Positions 55,223 through 64,000 of a DNA stretch of 64,000 nucleotides are shown one piece after another (position 1 is the first letter of the stretch; each line of letters starts with the position of its first letter). The translations under genes were made by a program, and so were the position numbers. The stretch comes from Eutreptiella sp. 'Long Island Sound 2002' (lineage: Eukaryota; Euglenozoa; Euglenophyceae; Eutreptiales; Eutreptiaceae), in contig OZ038381.1 of NCBI GenBank assembly GCA_964036045.1, forward strand, positions 146,763,596 through 146,827,595, read 5' to 3'. The notes beneath the pieces were generated by a model. It had not been told where the DNA came from and did not search any database. It worked only from the letters and a program-made list of their open reading frames with translations.

Positions 55223-56300
55223 CGCACTGCCTGCCAGACGGGCTACCGGACCACCGGGCCCGCGCCACCCGGAGGGGTGAGTGCTCAGTTATCGCAAACC
55301 ACACGCCCTACGGTACCACACCCAACACCACCCGCAATGACACACCATCGCCACCACCATAAACGCCAACCCGCCACCACACACCCAAGGCCCATCATCA
55401 GGGCCGCCCACCGACACCACGACCACCGAGCAGTCCAGCCACAACCACCACCACCACCCAGCCCAAACCGGCCCCACCACAACCGCCACCAGCCAGCCAG
55501 ACACGTCAGAGAACCAACCACAGCCACCCTCACCGTCATCAGAGTCGCCAGCGGCGCCACTACTCGTAGCATCACCCACAACACCCCCCCCCGCCATGGA
55601 CGCCACTTACGTCACCATCAGCCCGTGACAACGCCTAAAACACCCATCGCCATCGGCATCACCAGCGACGCCACCACGCACAGCACTCCCCACCCTCAGC
55701 GCCAGCGGCGTCCCCATCGCGTGTTGCACCACATGCAACACCCTCGCCACCGGCACCATCAGCCTCGCAAGCGCCCGTCACCAGCAACACCCTCCCTCGC
55801 CGTCGGCATCACCAACAACACCAGCACCCGACCCACCACCTGCGGCACCAACGCCACCATCGCCCGTTGCACCAACGGCAACCCCCCCTCCAGCTCCCCA
55901 CCACCCGTTCCCAGCGCGTCACCTACGGCACACACCGGCCTCACCGTCACCCAGTGCATCGCCTGCGCCACCCTCACCATTGGCACCACCGACAACACCA
56001 CCACCCACAACACCCCCAGCACCACACTACGCAAGGACAGTACCAGCGGCGCCACCAGCCGGCACACGGCCTGCAACGCCCGCATCAACATCGCCACCAC
56101 CCATGACATCACCCGCAGCGCCCTCACTATCGACGTCACGTACAGCAACCTCACCGCCGACATGACCAGTTACGCCACCACCCACTGCACCACCTACAGC
56201 GACCATCGGAGCCGCAGGCCCTCCCCCAGCGCCCGCCCCGTCACCTATGACACCATCAGCATCACCAACCCCGTCGCCGCCCGGCGCATCACCTGAAGCA
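55223..56300 (+). other. CAC/CCA-rich low-complexity DNA
   Basis: Dominated by ACCACC, CATCACC and CACCAGC words. The Thr/His/Pro-rich (plus) and Val/Gly-rich (minus) frames follow from this composition. No domain. Confidence 0.5.
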
Positions 56301-56814
56301 CCCGCGCCAACAACACCCACCCGTTTCGACACCTACAGCATCCCCCCCTGTAGGCGTCACCAACATCTCCTCCACCCACTGCATCGCCCACAGGGCCCGA
56401 GCCCAACCCACCGCGCCTTCGGCGCACACATACCCGACACCCACACAAACCAGCAACGCCCACACTGCCCACCACCCCATCAGCCCACGCCATGAACACA
56501 CCCACACGCGCGCCCGCGCCCGGCCAGGCCACCCAGGCGCTACCCAGGAGCTGCGACCACTCGCGCAAGCGCCACGCCACCACAGCCGCCAACCACCCGC
56601 CGTCAGCAGCCCCCGGACTGACGCCCTGGAAACCGGAAGCCTGGGGGCCGGCGCACACACAGGGAACCCAGAGCCCGACAGCCAGCCGACCCCCGGTCCC
56701 CACGACACCAACGCCCACACCAGCCCCGGGAACGTCACAAACCCACACCCACGCACAGCACCAAAAACACCGCACCCCAGCCGCCCCCTGAAAAAAAAAC
56801 AAAAAAAGACACCC
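56301..56814 (+). other. GC-rich spacer, no recognised gene
   Basis: T-poor sequence ending in an A-rich stretch (two A8-like runs at about 56,790-56,805) directly before satellite A. Confidence 0.4.
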
Positions 56815-57125
56815 CGAGCGGGCACACCGGTGAACAGGAGCCAAATGGCCCAGGACACCGCACACGCAAAGCAACACACGGAGCGGGCGCACCGGTGAAC
56901 AGGAGCCAAGTGGCCCGGGGCACCGCAAACGCAACGCGACACACCCAGGGGGCGCACTGGTGAACGGGAGCCAATTGGCCCAGGACACCGCACACGCAAC
57001 ACAACACACCGAGCGAGCACACCGGTGAACAGGAGCCAAGTGGCCCAGGACACCGCAGATGCAACACAGCAAACCGCGCGGGCACACCGGTGAACAGGAG
57101 CTAAGCGGCCCAGGACACTGCACAC
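56815..57125 (+). repeat. 65-bp satellite A, five units
   Basis: Units with CACCGGTGAACAGGAGCC followed by GGCCCAGGACACCGCACACG, closest to the degenerate array at 14.0-15.2 kb. They end directly in the family Q tail. Confidence 0.9.
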
Positions 57126-57700
57126 ACGTAGGGCGGCCGAGGGACAGGAAGGAACCAACACCCCATGGGTGGGACGCACTGGGGCGACCCAGCCGACCCA
57201 CCGGGCCAGTGACAGGAGCAGTACTCCAAGGCCACTGGTCCGAGCCCGGCCAGGCTGCATCGGGGACCATGGCAAACGTCAGCCGGAGCCATGGAAGCAA
57301 CTGGTGACAGGCGAGCCGGTACGCAGTCCAGGAGGGGGTCGCCTGCCAAGCAGAGTGGCCTCGCAACTCAAGCCACAAGGGTGAGGCGGTCATACCGTAG
57401 ACTAGCGGGAGCAATACCCCTTGTTGTGAGAGATACTCCACACGGCTGGGCAGCCCCCAGAGCTGCCGCCAAAGGAAGGGGCATGTGGCCCTACCCATGG
57501 ACACATGTGGGGACACCCTCCCACCTGGGACACATGGACCGGGTGGCCGCGACAATGCCTTCCGAAGCACATGCGGGAGCGGCTCAAGAGGCACCTGACA
57601 TAGGGCAGTGGGAGGGACATGACGTCCCCTTGGTAAGACCTTCTTCCTGCAATGTCAACGGAGGCATCCCCAGCTCCCGAAGATGCCTACCTACCTACCT
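57126..57700 (+). repeat. family Q 3' tail ending GCCT(ACCT)3
   Basis: Matches 15,196-15,780 and the inverse of 39,117-39,684. It contains CCCCTTGGTAAGACC and CAGCTCCCGAAGAT, then GCCT and three ACCT units (57,685-57,700). The 144-codon ORF of the other tails is broken here by frameshifts. Confidence 0.75.
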
Positions 57701-57892
57701 CGACACCACTAAATACCGTATGCCACGCACAGTGTCCCTCATTGTTCAGCTTACAGGAACGCGTTGGTGGGTGGGGGAGGGGGGTTTGCAGACTTTGGAC
57801 GTGGAGGGGTGTCGGAGCCCCCCCCCCCCGCCCCTAGCCACTGAAACGAATTGCAATGAAATCTGCTGTGGATTTAAGCAATAAATTGCCTG

Positions 57893-58990
57893 ATGCCTTG
57901 TCATGGTGGAACACGGTGTGCCTCTTTTCCTGCTTGCACAGACTGCAAAATGCCCCGTGCTTTTGTCCCAAAAATTGATGGTCGCTATAGAGCCCCAAAT
58001 TGCCCACACAATTCTATTGTGATGCAAGATTTGATAAATAAATTCAAGACAAGGGCAACCTGGCGGAATATTTGTGAGCATTGCCGTGGATATGGCGCTT
58101 ACCGTGATCGAGCGGTGTGTGGTTGGCATCAAGCGAACAGCCCGGGGCGCTTTCCTGGATCCACAGCAGACTTTGCCCCTATTTGTCGAGCTCGCAACGC
58201 AGGACAGCCTATTTCACAAAGGATACTATCAAAGATCCCTGTGCTGTTTCTTTGATGCTGCCAACGTTTCAAACTATATCCCACATACAGCACAGGTCCT
58301 GGTATTTAATTTGCCACATCTGCGCTCAACGCATCAACAGTTGGCGGTTCACTGGATTTGGAGATGGCTAGGGCCAGATAAGGCCAGCGACTATTGGGAT
58401 GATTTGGAGGACCCCTCAGTGGTGGCAGCCGTTGAAGAGGTCTGTCAAAACAAAAGCCTCAATTGTCTTCGGATGTACGACTGGGCTTGCAATGTGGCAA
58501 CCAAGCGCTGGAAGCCATCTGGTCACCCTCACGCGTGCGACGAGTGCTACATCACGCGCGACGACATGAAACGTGCCGGACACGAGAAAGCAGCGTTGAG
58601 GGACTGGCACTGGGTCCCTTCCCCCATGGCTCCAGTCCTTAATCTGGTGAAAGACCCGGATGATGGGGTCTACGATCCGGCCATTGTGTGGCACTTGTCC
58701 TTGTCGACATCCTGCTGGCCTCTCCATATTTTTGGCTGCAAACCAATGACCCAGAAAAGATGGTGGCGTTTGAAGCAATCTGCAGGGAGGCAACACAGGG
58801 CAGCTGGAAACCACCCAAAAATCGCAAAAATGAGCAGTATGAATGGAGGGCGACCTGCAAACAGGCCAATTTCAAGGGTTGCAACGATGCCTTCTGGCAG
58901 GCTATAGAGAACCACATGCCAGCCTCAGAAGATGGCTTGATTGCTGTAGATCCACGCATTCCTTGTTGCCATATTGTGACCTCCGCATAG
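57893..58990 (+). pseudogene. unrecognised Cys/His-rich protein, copy 2
   Basis: Nearly identical to 49,244-50,342, with the same ICEHC and HACDEC pairs. It has one extra frame break near 58,675 (CCCGG to CCGG). The second pair of frame 1 is damaged: AICRAC reads PICRAR here. Confidence 0.45.
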
Positions 58991-59980
58991 CAAGACAACC
59001 GCTCCAGAAAGCCACCGCGACGAGCCTCGGCACCCAGGCACTGCTGCTCTGGAAAGCCCTTCGCAGCCTTCCCCCCTACGTCCAACTCCATATCGTGAAA
59101 CAAAAATCCCACAGGCATCAATACGGAAACCGTAAGGTCGACAACCAGGCAGTACACCAGCGCACAACGCACCTGCGAACCCTCCAGATCCCTGACCTCG
59201 GCCGAACCCACACACACCTCCAAAACATACCCCCCAAACCGGAGCCCCATCAGACCCCGGACTGGGTACCAGAGGACGCCCCCTATTCCTCCAGCGACAG
59301 TGCATACCATTACCCCAACCCCATCCAACATCTCCCCCGCGTGCTCGGCAACACAGACAGGCGGACACACATCCAGGAGCTCCAGGAGAAACTGCAAATC
59401 CCCCTCTACCACTCGGCACTGCGCCCAGCAAACGTTCCAGCCCACCTCCAAAAAACGACGGATCCAGCTCCTCAGGGAGCAACTACCATTCCTCACCAGG
59501 GTCGTCAGATGGCTCGCCCGCAAACACATCCACGTCCCGAAAGAACACACCCGTTGCCCGTGCGACCAGACCAGCCCAGAGGACTCGGAACACTTCAAGA
59601 AATGCCCCCTGCATACAGGCAGGGACACGCTAGTGGGCTGGTCTCCGGCAGAAACCCTACGACAGCACGAAGGCTGGCCGACCCACAGCCACGCACACCA
59701 GGCCACCGAACACCTCTTCAGAAATCCCCTGGTCAAGGAAGCCACCATGAGAGGGGCTGTGACACGAACCCTACACCGACACCTCGCCAAACACACGGAA
59801 AGCCCAATGGAGGCAGTAGCGCACCTCCAGCTAGAAGCAGTCTGCAGAGCAGCGACCCAAATCGTACACCGCAAACACCCCCTGTTGATACACACGGAAC
59901 AACTCACCGCCTCCACCACCAGGGAACACATGAGGCGTCTCATCCATTACCATGCCGTGCATAACCCAGACGTCCACTAA
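58977..59980 (+). pseudogene. RNase H end, CCHC and C-terminal domain
   Basis: The RNase H end (IVKQKSHRHQYGNRKVDN) keeps the His. After a frame change comes CPCDQTSPEDSEHFKKCPL with an intact Cys/His set, then LVGWSPAETLRQHEGW and a complete helical C-terminus ending HNPDVH at 59,980. This is the best-preserved copy of the ORF2 end in the window and fixes where ORF2 stops. Confidence 0.7.
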
Positions 59981-60123
59981 CCGACTCCACGCCCCACACA
60001 CGCCCCCCATCCCCATCCGCAGGCCTCCAAGACACCACCAAAGCACCCCAGAGCCCACCTCCACCCCACAAAGCTGCCCGGCACCGCCCAGCCGGGCCGA
60101 GCCCAACCAGGGCCAACCATACT

Positions 60124-61230
60124 TTGACATGGCCGCGCAGGACCCCGGCAACCCACCCAGCCCAACCCCACCGGACCCGGAGCACCCCGGCCTTCACACC
60201 GACCACCATCCGCGACCCCGACCTCCTCCGAGCAACCCTCCAAGGCAGGGCCCTGAGCACTCCGCTGGGCTGGTACCGCCTACAAGAGAGCTGGACCAAG
60301 CTCACCGTCGAAGCCCTCCGGGACCTGACCACCCCGGGCAACGGCCTCCACGAGGCCATCGCAGACCTCGTACTCTGGCGAGCCCGTCAACACACCCAAG
60401 GCCAGCACGTCTGGACTCTCCCCATCAAGTGGGGCCAGGCCCTGACACACGACATCGACACCAACGTCACACGTCGAGGGACCATACGCCTACAACGACC
60501 CCCAGCGGAGAACGACCACCCAGCAGACCCGATCCAACCGGAGCAATGGGAACAGGCCACCGCACCAACCCGCGACACCGCCCTCCGCGCTGCCCGCCTC
60601 CGCACTCCAGACGACGACCTCCCTCCCCCACCTACAGACAGTGATCGCCCCCCGCCGGAGGTCTGGTGTACAGTCCTCGGGCGCGGGCACTACTACGTAG
60701 TGGTGGCTACAGCCACATCCCCCGGCCCGCAATGGCTTGTCAAAGGGACGGACACCATGCTCGGCCCAGGGACCGCCCCACCAGGGGCAGTAGGGGACCC
60801 CACCGGCCCGCACAGGGTCCTCAGGGCCGTCCTCGGGCCGGAAGAGGAGCCCCAGGCCCGCGCCCTGGCTTAAATCACCTCAGGGCAAGCGGCCTACCAC
60901 CTGGGACTGGCCATGCTCTGCCTGGCCGAATGGATCCAGCGCCGCTGGCCATCCACGGAAACCGTGCCCTGGAATTGGGCCATCCCCACCGCCCACACAC
61001 AAATCGAGGCAGGCCCAGACACGCGGAACGACCCCCCCTCGAGACCACAGCACTCCCTCCCCTGCGGGTACCACGCCATCCACAGGGTCCTCGGAGGCGT
61101 GGGTCTTAGCCCAGAGCTAGCATACCCCCTTCCCACCACTGACCAAGAGGTGCACCAAATACGCAAGCTCGTCTGTGAAATCCTTGCGGCGGCAGCAGAA
61201 GACGGCAAGCTTCTCCTCCGAACCGCCCGG
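60124..61230 (+). pseudogene. candidate Ulp1 (C48)-like cysteine protease ORF
   Basis: One frame, cut by a TAA at 60,871. It has LTVEALRDLTTPGNGLHEAI and HVWTLPIKW (like the Ulp1 entry segment), His in LGRGHYYVVVATA (60,688), Asp in LVKGTDTML (about 60,751) and, after the stop, Gln and Cys in RPQHSLPCGYHAIH (Cys at 61,063). His-Asp-Gln-Cys in this order is the C48 pattern, but Asp to Cys is about 104 residues, longer than usual. It starts 144 bp after ORF2 ends. The diverged copy at 28.8-30.1 kb keeps the His. Other papain-like folds are possible. Confidence 0.4.
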
Positions 61231-63570
61231 CCTACAACTGACCACGCAAGCGCACCGTTGCAAGCGGACACATACACCGACACAACACACCCCAGCGCGC
61301 CATCCCCGCCCATGCCCCTCCCCCCTCGCTGCCAACCCGGAGACCCACACACGCCCACCATCGCGCGCATCCCCGGGGCCCCGCAACACGGACCTCCCCC
61401 ACCCACCGAAACAATAGCACACGCCCGCCACGGACCCACCCGCCGGACCCCCCTCAGCACCTTCCACAGTCGACAATCCGCACACACCCATCAAGGGAAG
61501 CCCGACGCCCCACGGGATGCCCACCCCAGCCAGTGGCCCGCACACGCTCCCGGCGCACACCCAAGAAAGCCCAGGCCCACTCCCCCCCGGCCCCCGAAGG
61601 CAGCCCACGCGAACTGTTCCCCCCCTCGGACGCCAACCCACACAACCTCACACATTGCAGGACCCCGGCCCAGCCAAGCCCAGAAGGAGAAGACCGCAGC
61701 CCCGCACCTCCCTCCCCCCCCGCTGCCGACGAGATCGGCCCGCCGGGCCGCCAGGTCACGGCTGGGCCCCCCCAGCCGCCCAGCCCCAACCTACAGCCCG
61801 AGGACATGCCCTCCATCCTCCCCGCCGTGGCCGCAGCAGAAGCCGCACTCAACAAACCCGCGCTCGCCCACATCACTGCGCAATCCGCGTCCCCCATAGA
61901 CCACCACTTCCTCATCGTCCTCAGCTTCATCGACGTCCTCCACCTCATCCTCCGACCCCACCCTCCCCGCCGACCTCATCCACAAGGCCACGGCTAGAGC
62001 CAAAGCTGCGGCCGCACGCCAGGCTACCGGGGACCCCCCGACCCCCACACAGGCGACTCAGGCACCCCGTCAGCACACCGGGAAACCCCCCCACCCGGCG
62101 GCGGCACCCTGACACCTCCAGACCGAGGTCCTCCTCAACCTGGAACCGGACCCCAACCCCACACCCGACCCCAAACCCAAGCCGGCGCCCAAACGAGCGC
62201 ACCACCAGCAACAGCACCACCACCAACACCACCCCACACAGCCCACAACACCACAAACGCAACGACGCCAACCCAAGCGACATCGCCCTAACCCAAACCA
62301 TAACCAAAACCAGGACCCCCCATCCACCACAGCCCACGCCCCCCTCCCCACCAGGGGCCACCGCCACCACAGGGGCGGCCACTCAACACGACCCCGTCCA
62401 AGCCCTCGTTAACATCCCCATCTCCAAGAACCCTGTCATCTACCCCCCACAAACCACCACTGCCGCTGACCAGACCGACCAAGGGACGAGGGACCACTCG
62501 ACCACAATCACCGTTAACCTCGGCCCAACCCCCCTCCCCCACCAGGGGGACCGGAATATCCACAAGGGGTCCTAGGGCCATACCCGCAGCACCATCCCCA
62601 CCACTACCAGCGGCACCACGACCAGCGGCCCCTCCACAACCACCACCAGAACCACCCCCCCACCACTACCACTGCCCACCACCCTACCCCACCGGGCCAC
62701 AACCCCCCGTACACGAGTGGCACCAGCGTATGGGATGGCAGTCACCAGGCGCTCCACCCCCATACCCCACCTACCACCAGGGACCTACCCCCCGTACAAG
62801 GCACCGTATCCCCCCGGCCACCATGTCCACGCCGAAGGGGCCCCCCGGGCCCAACCCCACCAGGGACAGTCACTCGACCCGTACCACCAGCCGCTGCCGC
62901 CACCGCACCCCTACGTGGCGGATCCATGGAGGGCGGGGGACTTGCCCCCCCCCCCCAGTACCAGGCGGCACCATGCGAGGCCCCCCAGGACCAGCCGACA
63001 CCTCCTGACTGGCCCGACTCGAGCGACGAGGCCCGTTCCCGCAAACGGCGTCCCTCCCCCTCCCCCCCCGGCACGGCGCACCCACGCCCGGCCCCCACAC
63101 TCCCCACACCGCAACCGCGCCTCAATCACCCGATCCCGCCACTCCTGCTCCCCCAGGCGCCACCATGCGCGCCATGGCCGCCCCATGTCCACCTCCCCCT
63201 CCCCCCACCAACCTCACCGGGCTTCCAATTCCCCCCTCTGCCCGTACGCGACCCCAACCCCAAGCCCCCGCCACCACCGCTCCCGCTCCCCAAGGCGCCG
63301 CCAAGCACGCTAGCCCCGCCCCATGTCCACCACCCCCTCCCCCGACGGGCCCCACCGTGCTTCGGGTTCCCCCCGTTGCCCGTACCCGTCCTCCACCCCC
63401 AGCCTCCGCCACTGCCGCTCCCGCTCTCCCAGGCGCCGCCACGCCCCCCATCGCCGCATGTCCACGTCCTCCTCCCGCCACTCCAGGACCTCAAACTCGG
63501 ACCCCTCCCCCCCCCAGGCCCCTGCCCACCTCGCCTGGTCATCTGCCCCCGCCTTGAAGGAGCTCCGCTG
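61231..63570 (+). pseudogene. Pro/Thr/His-rich family Q region
   Basis: Several overlapping frames are rich in Pro, Thr and His. Near 63,000 is TPPDWPDSSDEARSRKRRPS, resembling the Arg/Ser stretch of the 12-kb copy. From 63,150 an imperfect repeat of about 140 bp (CCATGTCCACC words) adds to the Pro content. Individual reading frames are not trusted. Confidence 0.35.
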
Positions 63571-63574
63571 CTAG

Positions 63575-63928
63575 GTGAAGTTGGCCGGAGGAGCGGGAAG
63601 GCGAGAAGGGGTGCACATGGTGCACACCTTCGAGGAGGTCCGCACCCGCACCCCCGCCAACCCCTACGAGGCCGCCCCGGAGTCCATCATGCCGCAGGCT
63701 GCATGGGAGGCCCTCCTCCGCGACGCAGTCCAGGGCCTCCGCCCCCCCTACACCCCCCAAGCCCTCCGCCAATGGCTCCAAGCCACCCACCCCCAGGGAT
63801 TGGGCCATCGGCGCCCCCCCCCCCGACCCCACCACCACCACACCGGGAAGGGAAAGGGCACGGGCAAGGGGAGGGCAAGGGACAGAAAAGGACAGTCCGG
63901 CAAGGGGGCACGGAAGGGCCCCAAGTGA
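63575..63928 (+). CDS. basic Gly/Lys-rich ORF end
   Basis: A 117-codon frame: a short structured part (VHTFEEVRTRTPANPYEAAP, then MPQAAWEALLRDAVQGL and TPQALRQWLQATHP), then a GKGKGTGKGRARDRKG tail before the stop. The 10.7-12.7-kb copy has a similar Gly/Lys run. The basic tail suggests nucleic-acid binding; the rest is unknown. The start is not fixed, because the frame may begin further upstream. Confidence 0.4.
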   Translation: MKLAGGAGRREGVHMVHTFEEVRTRTPANPYEAAPESIMPQAAWEALLRDAVQGLRPPYTPQALRQWLQATHPQGLGHRRPPPRPHHHHTGKGKGTGKGRARDRKGQSGKGARKGPK

Positions 63929-64000
63929 GAGGCAGACGCCCATAGGGACAGGGCACCGGAAGCGACACAACGTGGGAGCAGGAAACCACCCAAGGGCCAG

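Larger units (their letters stand above)
57701..64000 (+). mobile_element. chimeric unit copy 2 continuing into family Q ORFs
   Basis: It starts directly at the (ACCT)3 end of the preceding element. Order: Cys-rich protein (57.9-59.0), RNase H end and CCHC (59.0-59.98), possible protease ORF (60.1-61.2), Pro-rich and basic ORFs (61.2-63.9), then the window edge. It is longer than copy 1, which stops at the point equal to 59,688. Confidence 0.6.

Noticed and set aside
55223-56300. Thr/His-rich and Val/Gly-rich proteins
   Set aside because: Composition follows from CAC/CCA repeats and both strands are open; no domain or conserved second copy.

Overview
This window is nuclear DNA of an unidentified eukaryote, most likely a protist or alga with a repeat-rich genome. 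The evidence is spliceosomal GT-AG introns, Ty3/gypsy and LINE retroelements, tRNA-like SINE heads, satellites and no prokaryotic gene organisation. One possible GA donor and the frequent AG|G acceptors resemble dinoflagellate introns, but this does not identify the lineage. Only one gene looks like an ordinary host gene; most of the rest is transposon, nested transposon or satellite.

Layout. 0.6-5.75 kb: a decayed Ty3/gypsy chromodomain element (copy 1). Its reverse transcriptase is broken by a 262-bp LINE fragment, and its 3' flank is split at 5.75-8.46 kb by a longer copy of the same poly(A)-tailed LINE (family P). 8.5-10.65 kb: a flank shared with the second gypsy copy. 10.66-15.78 kb: pieces of a second LINE family ending in (ACCT)4 (family Q). 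16.0-16.6 kb: an array of short palindromes. 16.7-21.64 kb: gypsy copy 2 and its flank. 22.6-25.07 kb: a multi-exon coiled-coil host gene built from duplicated phase-0 exons. 25.27-39.12 kb: a long minus-strand family Q element with endonuclease, RNase H, CCHC and a possible Ulp1-like protease region, carrying a 1.7-kb TIR transposon. 39.13-45.4 kb: the 3' region of another family Q element, mostly a 65-bp satellite. 46.0-47.64 kb: a family Q 5' fragment. 47.64-48.65 kb: a truncated pseudogene copy of the host gene. 49.06-51.04 kb: a chimeric zinc-protein/LINE unit. 51.05-57.70 kb: satellites and a family Q 3' end. 57.70-64.0 kb: a second chimeric unit running into family Q ORFs and off the window.

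How the parts relate. Family Q units share a 3' end: a 61-64-bp minisatellite, a 65-bp satellite, a tail of about 560 bp with the word CCCCTTGGTAAGACC, then (ACCT)n. In two places the next element starts directly after this (ACCT)n, giving a head-to-tail array. The paralogous host-gene copies show one insertion point exactly: flanks match up to TGTTACTCTA, then one copy continues into (AGGT)4 and the other does not. Family P leaves about 16-bp target duplications and ends in a 5-bp hairpin with a GNRA tetraloop before poly(A); the two copies differ by a compensatory base pair.

Caution on reading frames. The sense strand of family Q is poor in T, so the opposite strand lacks A and almost no stop codon can form. 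The longest open frames (up to 1412 codons at 39.4-43.6 kb and 1079 codons at 51.5-54.7 kb) lie on that A-poor strand across a 65-bp repeat and are not proteins. No complete, intact mobile element was found; all retroelement genes here are fragments or carry stops and frameshifts.
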